NCBI GenBank assembly: GCA_020845775.1
Contig: JADLFC010000105.1
Location: 1-35,440 of the forward strand
From: Deltaproteobacteria bacterium
GTDB taxonomy: Bacteria; Bdellovibrionota_C; UBA2361; SZUA-149; JADLFC01
Direction: 5' to 3'
Length of the DNA: 35,440 bases
Below the pieces are notes generated by a model. That model did not search any database. It was not told the origin of the DNA and saw nothing but the letters and a program-made list of their open reading frames with translations. Of this stretch, positions 14,954-22,421 are shown in pieces (the stretch's first letter is position 1; the number at the start of each line of letters is the position of its first letter). The position numbers and the translations under genes were made by a program.

Positions 14954-16537
14954 ATGAACCAGGCAAAGAATTCTATATACCTAGAGACCTCGCCGGAGGC
15001 GGCATCCTTACCACAACAAGCTTTAACTTCAGGCGAATCTGGCGAGCAAGAAGAACGCCTTTTTAGCGGCACTAGCTCAGTTAGCGCTGAATTCTCCTTA
15101 AATCCAGAGATCAAACGCGATTTATCCAGCCTGACCCAACTAATAGCAAACGCTACGGAGGCTTACACCGCAGCTATCTATTTGGCCGAGTCGAAGACTA
15201 AGACCTTGATACTAGGTGGGGTTCATTCTTTGAGCCGAGATTTCGACACATCGGCTAGCATAGAGTTCGGCTGTGGCTTAATCGGTTGGGCGGCACAAAG
15301 CGGTGAACGCATTGTCGTCTGCCCATTTGAGCGCGATGCAACTACACTTCTTTGTTACAAGCGAGACCAGGAGCTAAAGAGCTTTATCGCCATCCCCATT
15401 ATCGATCGACAGGGAAGATCGCGCGGAGTCCTGGCGTGCGACAGCAAGAAAAATTATGCTTTTGCTAAAGTTACGGAAAAAATTCTGCTGGGCTTTACCG
15501 AACAAGCTCTAAACTTACTAGAGCTGCACGGCAAACTGCTGCACAAGCAGAACAATACAAAAGCATTAGGAAATCCTCTGCCGCAGTTTCTCGAATCAAT
15601 TCGCAAATGTGGCACGGAAGAGCAACTGTTAACTAGTTCCGCAGGTATTCCCTCTGATATTATAGAACGCGATGCCTTGGTGGTTCTCGTAACTTCTCAA
15701 GGAGGTGTCGGGAGGGGAGTATTTTATTCAGCATCGTCTCCGCAGAACCAAACTGAGCATCGCTTGCTCGAACTGGTTTGTAGGCACAAAAAAATACTTT
15801 GCGCAGATCGCAGCGTCCAAGCCTTGCCACGCGCCGACGCGAGTGAGCGCTCTTTCTTGTCAGTGCCGTTTCAGGTTCTTGGGAAAGAAGCTGGCTCGCT
15901 AAACCTTCTTAGCAAACCCTGCCAGCCGTTTACAGCGGAACAGATTGCTTCACTCGAAGGCATTGCCAAAATTGTTGGAAAAGAGCTTGAGCACACGCGT
16001 TTGCGCGATAAATACGCCTCCAATATTGAGACTACGGGAACGCTTTCGTGGAATAGCTTCTCAATCCGCGGCAATGTAATACTCAGGGAGGCATCGCAAA
16101 CGAAAGTTAAGTTTAGCTTGGCACGCATCAGTGTAGAGAATCTCTCCGAAATTGAGAGATTAGCCGGAACTCAAGTCGCTCTAGGAGTTATGCAAAAAAT
16201 CATGCGGCTAGTGGAGCAGATTAAAAGAGAACCATCTGCTAGCTGCTATCTATACGGCTGTCAGATTCTTCTGCTAATGGAGGAAGCGCATATTCATCGA
16301 AGCATGGTTCGCCTGCGAAAACTGATGGGACTCGTCGACGTGAGTGAGTTTTCATCTACTAAGACGACTTTGGGTAAGACAAAATTAGGCGAGTTATTGG
16401 TGGAGGGAACCAAAGTCGCATTTAGCGAATTTCCGAAGAATGGCCAAACTATCAGCGAGTTGGCCTCCGAAGCTTTTCTCAACCTAGAAAACCAATCAAA
16501 AAGGGGAGCTGGATATGTTAAGATTTGGGGAAAATGA
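14954..16537 (+). CDS. GAF-GAF protein with degenerate GGDEF domain
   Basis: 527 residues, soluble. After a disordered Ser/Glu-rich head (1-50) come GAF1 (about 55-195, with CGLIGWAAQSGERIVV and SFIAIPI) and GAF2 (about 210-345, with SFLSVPFQVLGKEAGSLNLL). Residues about 360-525 follow the GGDEF layout: TGTLSWNSF at the start, LARISVENLSEIERLAGTQVA where the DxDxFKxxND helix belongs, YLYGCQILLLME where GGDEF should be, and SEFPKNGQTISELASEAFLNLE as the final helix. The catalytic motif is YGCQI, so cyclase activity is not expected. It may sense a ligand or bind partners. It overlaps mreB by 23 bases, so the two are translationally coupled. Confidence 0.82.
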   Translation: MNQAKNSIYLETSPEAASLPQQALTSGESGEQEERLFSGTSSVSAEFSLNPEIKRDLSSLTQLIANATEAYTAAIYLAESKTKTLILGGVHSLSRDFDTSASIEFGCGLIGWAAQSGERIVVCPFERDATTLLCYKRDQELKSFIAIPIIDRQGRSRGVLACDSKKNYAFAKVTEKILLGFTEQALNLLELHGKLLHKQNNTKALGNPLPQFLESIRKCGTEEQLLTSSAGIPSDIIERDALVVLVTSQGGVGRGVFYSASSPQNQTEHRLLELVCRHKKILCADRSVQALPRADASERSFLSVPFQVLGKEAGSLNLLSKPCQPFTAEQIASLEGIAKIVGKELEHTRLRDKYASNIETTGTLSWNSFSIRGNVILREASQTKVKFSLARISVENLSEIERLAGTQVALGVMQKIMRLVEQIKREPSASCYLYGCQILLLMEEAHIHRSMVRLRKLMGLVDVSEFSSTKTTLGKTKLGELLVEGTKVAFSEFPKNGQTISELASEAFLNLENQSKRGAGYVKIWGK

Positions 16538-17663
16538 AATCACCCCTGATTACGGGATGGACATCAGCGCTGGGCTCGTTCAGCACGATCTCATTAGAGC
16601 TGATTACGAGCCAACCGTGCCTAGAGAGCATGCACCAAGCTGGAAGTCGTTCTTTAGCGGGTGGATGGGCCAGGATATGGCCATGGATCTCGGCACTGCC
16701 AACACCTTAATTTACATTCGCAACAGAGGCGTAGTCCTAGATGAGCCTAGCGTAGTCGCCATAAACCGAAACGACGGCCGCCCAGTGGCGGTTGGTCGAG
16801 CCGCTAAGGAAATGTATGGCAAGACTTCCTGCGCAGTCCAGTGCGTCAGGCCGCTAAAGGACGGGGTCATTGCAGATTTTGAAATGACGCACATGATGAT
16901 TCGCGATTTCATCATGAAGGTTTCTCGAAGATGGCAACTTCGTCGACCCCGCTTAATCGTAAGCATTCCATCCGGCATAACTATGGTCGAAAAGAAGGCC
17001 GTAATAGATGCTGCCGAGTCTGCCGGCGCCCGACAAATTCACTTAATTGAAGAACCTACTGCTGCCGCAATCGGTGCGGGACTACCAGTAAATGAGCCTA
17101 GTGGTAATATGATTGTCGACATAGGCGGGGGTACAACTGAAGTGGCAGTAATTAGCATGGGAGCAACTGCTTATTCAGAATCAGTTAGAATTGCGGGCGA
17201 TGAGATGGATGAGGCTATTGAGCAATTTGTTAGAAGAACCTTTAATCTTCAAATTGGTATTTTTGAGGCGGAGCGAATCAAGTTAGCCATTGGTTCAGCG
17301 ATGCCAATGTCCGAATCGAGAGAGATAAAAGTATTTGGGCGCGATTTAGCCACTGGGGTTCCACGCGAGCTAGTGATTGACGACGCAACTGTGCGCAAGG
17401 CATTATCCGAACCAGTCGGTGCTATCGTCGATGCCGTGCTTCGCGCACTTGAACGAACCAGCCCAGAACTAGCCGAGGACATTATTCGCAATGGAATACA
17501 TATTGCCGGAGGTGGCGCGTTATTGGCGGGACTACCCGAGCGCCTAAGCCTAGAAACGGGGCTAAGATTTTATCGCGCTGCAAATCCTCTAACCGCTATC
17601 GTTAGAGGAGCCGGAACTGTCCTCGAATCATTTAAGGAATTTAGACATGTTTGCATTGCGTAG
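16515..17663 (+). CDS. mreB: MreB/MreB-like actin-family protein with N-terminal extension
   Basis: 382 residues. From residue 55 on it is a full MreB: phosphate-1 MDLGTANTLIYI, IPSGITMVEKKAV, EEPTAAAIGAG, phosphate-2 IVDIGGGTTEVAVIS and the adenosine motif IAGGGALLAGL. MreB polymers guide cell-wall synthesis at the inner membrane. The start ATG at 16515 has GGGGAGC eight bases upstream. This places about 42 extra residues before the point where MreB normally begins; they are acidic with no obvious membrane helix. A shorter start at Met51 is possible but has a poorer site. mreC and mreD do not follow; a LysM lipoprotein gene overlaps its end instead. Confidence 0.93.
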   Translation: MLRFGENEITPDYGMDISAGLVQHDLIRADYEPTVPREHAPSWKSFFSGWMGQDMAMDLGTANTLIYIRNRGVVLDEPSVVAINRNDGRPVAVGRAAKEMYGKTSCAVQCVRPLKDGVIADFEMTHMMIRDFIMKVSRRWQLRRPRLIVSIPSGITMVEKKAVIDAAESAGARQIHLIEEPTAAAIGAGLPVNEPSGNMIVDIGGGTTEVAVISMGATAYSESVRIAGDEMDEAIEQFVRRTFNLQIGIFEAERIKLAIGSAMPMSESREIKVFGRDLATGVPRELVIDDATVRKALSEPVGAIVDAVLRALERTSPELAEDIIRNGIHIAGGGALLAGLPERLSLETGLRFYRAANPLTAIVRGAGTVLESFKEFRHVCIA

Positions 17664-18051
17664 GAATATGCATTGCGGTCGCGTTTTTTTCCGCCAGATT
17701 TTTGTTTTCTGCTTCACTGCTATGCTTCTAGGTGGCTGTGTCGTTTTAGAAAAACTTCCTTCAAGACAATCCAAGGAGGAAAAGCAAGTTGAAGTTTTAA
17801 CTTCTGGAGACATTATTCATCGCGTCACATATCAAGGCGAAAATGTTGGCACAATAGCTAGGTGGTATACTGGCGACATTTCAAACACTGGAAGAATTGC
17901 GCGAATTAACGACTTAAACGAGCACAACGCTCTACCTCTTGGCTCGCGCGTGAGGATACCTAGATATTTACTGACTACTAACTTACCCCTGCCCTACGCT
18001 CAAGTTGGGCCGCAAGCTGAGTCGGGGGCTACAACGAGTAGTCCAAAATAG
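17647..18051 (+). CDS. LysM-domain lipoprotein
   Basis: 134 residues beginning with a basic stretch, a hydrophobic helix (17-30) and lipobox LLGGC with Cys31. Residues about 57-112 form one LysM-like domain (IIHRVTYQGENVGTIARWYTG, ARINDL, LPLGSRVRIPRYLL), a peptidoglycan-binding fold. The tail is short and disordered. The ATG has AAGGAA seven bases upstream and overlaps mreB by 17 bases. A lipid-anchored peptidoglycan binder next to an actin-like cell-wall organiser suggests a shared role at the envelope. Whether it serves the T3SS next door is inference. Confidence 0.85.
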   Translation: MFALRRNMHCGRVFFRQIFVFCFTAMLLGGCVVLEKLPSRQSKEEKQVEVLTSGDIIHRVTYQGENVGTIARWYTGDISNTGRIARINDLNEHNALPLGSRVRIPRYLLTTNLPLPYAQVGPQAESGATTSSPK

Positions 18052-18057
18052 AAACTG

Positions 18058-18519
18058 ATGAAGACAGAACCTCCTCCTGCCTCCAAAGACGCATACCGAA
18101 TCGAACCCCTAACAAGCGAAGACGACTGGCGCAGGGCGTGGCCATGCATGAATTCGCTAAGGCCAAACGTTTCCCTTGAGCAATTTTTAAATTATAGAGA
18201 TGATTTTTTAGCTAACGGCTATCAACTTTTCGGCGCAGTAATCGATGACGAGGTAGCTTGCGTCGCAGGCCTAATAATTTACCCGCACATCGTTCGCAGA
18301 AGAGATTGCTGGGTCTATGATTTAGCAACTTTGGAAAATTACAGATCCCAGGGGCACGGAAAACGAATGCTCGAGTTCTTGGAGAAGTACGCTCGCTCGC
18401 ATGGTTGCAGTAGACTATGCCTCCACACTAACGTCGCAAATTTGCGAGCTCAACATTTCTATGAAAACCATGCCAATTACAAGAAATTTGGCTACGTCTA
18501 CATAAGCGAACTAGCCTAA
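18058..18519 (+). CDS. GNAT-family N-acetyltransferase
   Basis: 153 residues with the GNAT fold. The acetyl-CoA binding motif is RSQGHGKRMLEFLEKYA near residue 99, preceded by the strand WVYDLATLENY. The C-terminal part LCLHTNVANLRAQHFYENHANYKKFGYVYI carries the family's N-x-R-A-x-x-F-Y pattern. It follows the LysM lipoprotein gene after six bases and is probably cotranscribed. The substrate is unknown. Confidence 0.9.
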   Translation: MKTEPPPASKDAYRIEPLTSEDDWRRAWPCMNSLRPNVSLEQFLNYRDDFLANGYQLFGAVIDDEVACVAGLIIYPHIVRRRDCWVYDLATLENYRSQGHGKRMLEFLEKYARSHGCSRLCLHTNVANLRAQHFYENHANYKKFGYVYISELA

Positions 18520-18677
18520 GGGGCATTCCACCCCACAAGGCAGGGCAAAACGCCACGCCCTACTTAGCGCAACCTATTGATCTTACAGTGCTTTTTTGCT
18601 CCGTCTAAACTTGGCACGCCTTGCAATAGATTAGTTAGTTTTAAACAAACTTACTTTAATCAATGGGAGCAAACAAA

Positions 18678-19430
18678 ATGAAAACGCGCAATTTCTTAAC
18701 AAGCGCACAATCTGCACTTGTAGTTGACCACATAGGGTATGCCGATCGCTTAGCTGAGGCCTTTCACTTTTCAAAGCAACTTCCTGAATATAGCTGTGAC
18801 GACTTTAAGAGTGCAGCATATTTTGGACTATGCGAAGCTGCCCGAAATTACGATTCCACCAAAGGCTGCGCCTTCAAGACATACGCTTACTTTCGCATTC
18901 ACGGCGCAATGTATGACATACTGAGAGACGGGAGCGAATCCAGAAGATTAGACATTCATGGCGAATCTAGTAACAAATTCAGCAACTTCGCCAAAATATC
19001 AAGACCAGCAAAGAACGACTCTCCTGAAACAACGGTAGAAGACTTTAAAAAGAAGCGCGCCCCCAAGCTAATCAAGACGTCTAAGGAGCTCGCGGAAGTC
19101 ATCAATCGCTCAGCCGATCTCAATATGACAGTCCACAATTCTAGCAAGGGTCGCGCACAAATTAGTTATCGCTGCGACTCTACTCCTGAACAACGCACTC
19201 TCGTTAAATCCTCGCAGCAACATCTTCGCCGCGTTATTTCAACACTATCGCCTCAGCAGAGGCGCGTAATTGAACTAAAGTATTTTGAGGATAAGACAAT
19301 GGATGAAATTCGCTCATACTTGGGCGCATCGTCGAGAAGCTGGATATCGCGCCTGCACTCCACTGCGATTAGCCACCTTCGCAAGAAGTTGCGAAATAGC
19401 GAGCTAGAGCACTGCGAACTATTCGCTTAA
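18678..19430 (+). CDS. FliA/sigma-28-like RNA polymerase sigma factor
   Basis: 250 residues from ATG 18678, preferred because GGGAG (18665-18669) is eight bases upstream; an ATG at 18663 would overlap it. Region 2 is SCDDFKSAAYFGLCEAARNYDSTKG followed by FKTYAYFRIHGAMYDILRD, which is the FliA/WhiG form. Region 3 is poorly conserved and contains a lysine-rich insert (about 115-150). Region 4 is TLSPQQRRVIELKYFEDKTMDEIRSYLGASSRSWISRLHSTAISHLRKKL. It sits 62 bases upstream of sctJ, so it probably controls the secretion genes, and may also read the sigma-28-like promoter before cheY. No anti-sigma factor gene is adjacent. Confidence 0.92.
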   Translation: MKTRNFLTSAQSALVVDHIGYADRLAEAFHFSKQLPEYSCDDFKSAAYFGLCEAARNYDSTKGCAFKTYAYFRIHGAMYDILRDGSESRRLDIHGESSNKFSNFAKISRPAKNDSPETTVEDFKKKRAPKLIKTSKELAEVINRSADLNMTVHNSSKGRAQISYRCDSTPEQRTLVKSSQQHLRRVISTLSPQQRRVIELKYFEDKTMDEIRSYLGASSRSWISRLHSTAISHLRKKLRNSELEHCELFA

Positions 19431-19492
19431 ATGATTCATCAACCTAGAGGAGTAAACAAACACTTCATCTACAAAGGACATTTGGACAGTCA

Positions 19493-20377
19493 ATGAAAAT
19501 ACTTACGCCAACAAAATATGCGCTGCTTTCGTTCATACTTCTACTAACTAGCTGCAAGGAGACGATCCTTCACAACCTAGACGAGCGCGAAGCAAACAAA
19601 GTAACGCTTGCGCTTGCCCAGGTCGGAATTGAGGCTAATAAACGCGTATCGCCCACAGGATGGGAAGTGGAGGTCGATAGAGCTAAATCCACTACTGCGT
19701 TACAGACAATTGAGGAGCACCGCCTCTTTAAACCATTATCCGATACGCAAACGCGACATTCTCAAAGTCTAATGCCTAGCAGAGAGGAGCGTTCGCACTT
19801 TTTCGAGCGCCAGCTTGCATCAAATCTCGAATACACCCTAGAGCGCCTGCCAAATGTATTAGAGGCACACGTGCACTTGCAGATATCTTCTGCGCCTAGA
19901 TTCTCATTGGCATCGGGGCAACGCATTCAGTCTGCTAGCGTGCTCTTAATCTCTAAGACTGATAACGCTGTAGATATAGCCAAAGTTCAGAAACTGATTT
20001 CTGGAGCCACCGGTAGCGATGATAAGTCGGTCGTGGTTCTCGTCACAACAGCCGAATCATATACTGGGTCTGCCACTTCCTCGCTCGCTCTACCACAAAC
20101 TCCCCAAGCGGGCGGCATAAAAGCCATAGCGGACAATTATTACCTTCTAATCCTTGCTGCCCTACTCCTCGTCTCTGCGGTCGGCACCGTAGCTTTCTTT
20201 CATCTTAAGAAGACAAGACGCCTAGCCGCCAGAGAATCGACCAATGGCGCGAAATCACCTCTACTACGAGAGGAGGAATTCTTTAACAGCGAGACAGCAG
20301 CCGCAATGCTTCGCCCCTACTCGCCATCGTCCAATGGTCACAATACAAACAACAACATAACAACGGGAGGATTTTAA
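19493..20377 (+). CDS. sctJ: type III secretion inner-ring lipoprotein SctJ
   Basis: 294 residues with signal peptide, lipobox LLTSC (Cys21) and the SctJ core beginning HNLDEREANKVTLALAQVGIEA. A second YscJ-type ring motif follows (LERLPNVLEAHVHLQI), and a transmembrane helix at about 215-237 leads to a basic, cytoplasmic tail of about 55 residues rich in Asn and Ser. SctJ forms the periplasmic part of the inner-membrane ring of the injectisome. Flagellar FliF is longer and lacks the lipobox, so this is a non-flagellar T3SS gene. It is the first gene of the block after the sigma factor. Confidence 0.93.
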   Translation: MKILTPTKYALLSFILLLTSCKETILHNLDEREANKVTLALAQVGIEANKRVSPTGWEVEVDRAKSTTALQTIEEHRLFKPLSDTQTRHSQSLMPSREERSHFFERQLASNLEYTLERLPNVLEAHVHLQISSAPRFSLASGQRIQSASVLLISKTDNAVDIAKVQKLISGATGSDDKSVVVLVTTAESYTGSATSSLALPQTPQAGGIKAIADNYYLLILAALLLVSAVGTVAFFHLKKTRRLAARESTNGAKSPLLREEEFFNSETAAAMLRPYSPSSNGHNTNNNITTGGF

Positions 20378-20378
20378 A

Positions 20379-20603
20379 ATGATATGCAAAACACTACAGA
20401 TAAGTTGCTCAAAACGCTGCGAACTTCTAATGGCACTCTCATATGTCCTAGCTCCAAACAGCATTCTGCCAATCGCTTACAAACTGGCCCCAAATAAGGA
20501 TAACTCGGCCGTTACTATCGCGCGCGCATTGACCAAGTTGCCGCGCTCGGCAGCAACGCGCTTAGCCAAGGCAACAATAGCAGGTGAGGATTATTTAGCG
20601 TGA
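20379..20603 (+). CDS. small T3SS-block protein of unknown function, 74 aa
   Basis: ATG at 20379 has GGGAGG eight bases upstream, and its stop overlaps the next start (GTGA at 20600-20603). That points to translation in series. The protein is mildly basic and has a short hydrophobic helix (LLMALSYVLAPNSILPIAY). It occupies the place of a SctK-like gene in some T3SS loci, but it is much shorter than SctK and I see no clear similarity. No family recognised. Confidence 0.7.
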   Translation: MICKTLQISCSKRCELLMALSYVLAPNSILPIAYKLAPNKDNSAVTIARALTKLPRSAATRLAKATIAGEDYLA

Positions 20604-21340
20604 CACATAATATTCCTGACATTAAGTCTTTAGCACCCGCTACATCGCCAATAGAGTTGTTTGAGGTCCTCACTATAGAGAAAGCCCCTAGCAAACGCCT
20701 GTCGCCCAACAAGTCCCATAATCTATTGTGCACCACCCCAGTGCAGCGCGCCATTTCTTCATTCCTAAAAAAGATTCAGCGCAGCTTGGCTAGTGACATA
20801 AATATCCAGATAGCTTTATCAATCCATAGCAACTACGCAACGCACATTTTTAGATGTGGCGATTCCGTTTCCTCTGCTAGCTCCTTCCTCCTTGTGCGCC
20901 TAAGCCTTTTTCAGGAGCCACTACTGCTTGTTCTACCAATCCCCTTAGCCCATCATTTAGCAGCACTGCTATTAACAACTGCGCCGCATCTAGCAGAGAT
21001 TAACGACATTACGGCGGAGGCTGCAATGTGCTTTATATTGGCTAAGGTAATAGCCGAAAGCGACATTCTCCAACACCAGCACCTACTTATTGATTCGAGC
21101 GCAATAGCGCACGTTAACGATATTGAGAGCACATCTGAAAATCTTACGGAACATTTATTTCTGTCGATAAACGCCATAATTGACGGTTCCAAGCAATATA
21201 CCATCGATATTGGATTGCCACCTACTGTTATAGCTCGCATTGCCGCTGCTACATCTAGCAACTGCAAGCATGACGTTTATTTAGAACTTCTATCAAAACT
21301 ATTGGCCACTAACACTCTTTTTAAGGATAACGAGCAATGA
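20600..21340 (+). CDS. probable SctQ N-terminal-half protein (split SctQ)
   Basis: 246 residues starting at GTG 20600. Its leucine-rich middle (SSFLLVRLSLFQEPLLLVLPIPLAHHLAALLL, then LAEINDITAEAAMCFILAKVI) resembles the N-terminal part of SctQ/FliM-type sorting-platform proteins, though the similarity is weak. No SPOA domain is present. The next gene, joined by an ATGA overlap, supplies a SPOA domain. This arrangement looks like a two-gene SctQ, as known for HrcQA/HrcQB of Pseudomonas syringae. It would act at the cytoplasmic face of the injectisome. The assignment is positional plus pattern-based; SctK or SctL remain possible. Confidence 0.6.
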   Translation: MTHNIPDIKSLAPATSPIELFEVLTIEKAPSKRLSPNKSHNLLCTTPVQRAISSFLKKIQRSLASDINIQIALSIHSNYATHIFRCGDSVSSASSFLLVRLSLFQEPLLLVLPIPLAHHLAALLLTTAPHLAEINDITAEAAMCFILAKVIAESDILQHQHLLIDSSAIAHVNDIESTSENLTEHLFLSINAIIDGSKQYTIDIGLPPTVIARIAAATSSNCKHDVYLELLSKLLATNTLFKDNEQ

Positions 21341-21750
21341 CCGATACACTGACACCTATTACACCAATGCCTACGCCACGCCCTACTAGACACGAATGTT
21401 CCGAGGAAGCGCCTGCGACTACTTCCCAGCAGACACTAGAGCAGTCGGTGAGCGTTTCTATAACAGTTGGTGCCTGCGAGTTGTCTATTCAAGATTTAAT
21501 CTCGCTAAGTACCGGACAGTACCTGGGATTCCAATTTAATCCCCTTAAGCAGCTTACTCTCTCGATTCAGGACGAGCCAATTGCCACCGCTCGTCTCGTT
21601 TCCCTAGCAGACGGAGCACTTGCGCTCGAAATTCTTGGGACGACGACGACTATCTCAGCGAAAAGCGAAAGCATCGTTACAAACAATGACTTTTTGGTGA
21701 ACATTGACGCGAACTGCGGCGATAATATTGGCAGGTCAACTAACATTTAG
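21337..21750 (+). CDS. SPOA-domain protein, SctQ C-terminal half / FliN-like
   Basis: 137 residues. After a Pro/Thr-rich head (1-45) lies a SPOA (SctQ/FliN) domain: VSVSITVGACELSIQDLISLSTGQYLGF and then PIATARLVSLADGALALEIL. SPOA domains form dimers in the cytoplasmic sorting platform or C-ring. It is coupled to the preceding gene by an ATGA overlap (21337-21340). Flagellar FliN is an alternative name on domain grounds, but the surrounding genes are of injectisome type. Confidence 0.82.
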   Translation: MTDTLTPITPMPTPRPTRHECSEEAPATTSQQTLEQSVSVSITVGACELSIQDLISLSTGQYLGFQFNPLKQLTLSIQDEPIATARLVSLADGALALEILGTTTTISAKSESIVTNNDFLVNIDANCGDNIGRSTNI

Positions 21751-21799
21751 TTAGTAGGAATCATTAGTTATTAGACATTAACTTTGGAGAATTAGTTTT

Positions 21800-22108
21800 A
21801 TGAGCGATTTAAAATCAACTTTTTCGATCGGCGACCTTGCTGGCGCGGCTGCCTCAGTAGCCCGCTATTTGCCGCAACCAGCGAGCGCTGGTGTGGGACT
21901 GTTTAAAGACGTCATGACATCTGCGAAGCAGTTTGCATCAGATTTTATTGGTGGCGTTGAAAACGTCCCTACAGGCGACTTTGCCGAACTAATCGAGCTA
22001 CAAATCGAGGCTCAAATGGAAATGCAGACTACCACAATGGTCTCAAACATAGAGCGCTCAAAGCACGAATCGAAAATGGCAGCTATTCGCAATATTAGGG
22101 TAGGTTAG
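21800..22108 (+). CDS. T3SS inner-rod-like protein (SctI candidate)
   Basis: 102 residues with no signal peptide, GGAG at about ten bases before the ATG. The C-terminal half is amphipathic: FAELIELQIEAQMEMQTTTMVSNIERSKHESKMAAI resembles the conserved helix of SctI inner-rod subunits (LLxLQxxxQ, then a second short helix). Size, order just before the needle candidate, and lack of other domains support it. The N-terminal glycine/alanine-rich part is less typical. I am moderately sure. Confidence 0.6.
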   Translation: MSDLKSTFSIGDLAGAAASVARYLPQPASAGVGLFKDVMTSAKQFASDFIGGVENVPTGDFAELIELQIEAQMEMQTTTMVSNIERSKHESKMAAIRNIRVG

Positions 22109-22132
22109 TTAATTTATTTGAGGTAGAAAAAA

Positions 22133-22402
22133 ATGAGTGCAATAAGTTCAAGTTCAGCGAATTCGGGGAACATAAGCAAAGCAGACGCCGCGTGGCTAAA
22201 AAATGCTGAACGCGTAATGCTCGATTTGAATTCGTCTACAGAAGACATAATGAAAGTGGCAAACGCTACTGAAGGCAAGTATGGAAATACGACGGCTTTG
22301 GGGGACCTAGTGGCCAAGAGGGCAAACCTCGCAACTATGGTAAGCAATATCATTCGCGCCTTAGCCGACACTATGCAGAACATAATTCGAAACATTCGCT
22401 AG
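22133..22402 (+). CDS. T3SS needle subunit candidate (SctF-like)
   Basis: 89 residues, no signal peptide, GAGGT upstream of the ATG. The protein has a helix-turn-helix outline: a polar N-terminus, two predicted helices joined near KYGNTTALGDLV, and a C-terminal helix ATMVSNIIRALADTMQNIIRNIR. SctF needles such as PrgI and YscF are 80-90 residues and end in a similar helix finishing in II-x-N-F/I-R. It lies next to the inner-rod candidate and directly before sctV. Size, composition and position agree. Confidence 0.7.
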   Translation: MSAISSSSANSGNISKADAAWLKNAERVMLDLNSSTEDIMKVANATEGKYGNTTALGDLVAKRANLATMVSNIIRALADTMQNIIRNIR

Positions 22403-22421
22403 TAGAGGATCGCTTCAATTT

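Noticed and set aside
18530-18560. imperfect inverted repeat after the GNAT gene as a terminator
   Set aside because: Only about five continuous pairs (AGGGC / GCCCT) and no T-tract directly after it.
18611-18625. TTGGCACGCCTTGCA resembling a sigma-54 promoter before the FliA-like gene
   Set aside because: GG and GC are only eight bases apart instead of ten, which sigma-54 does not tolerate.
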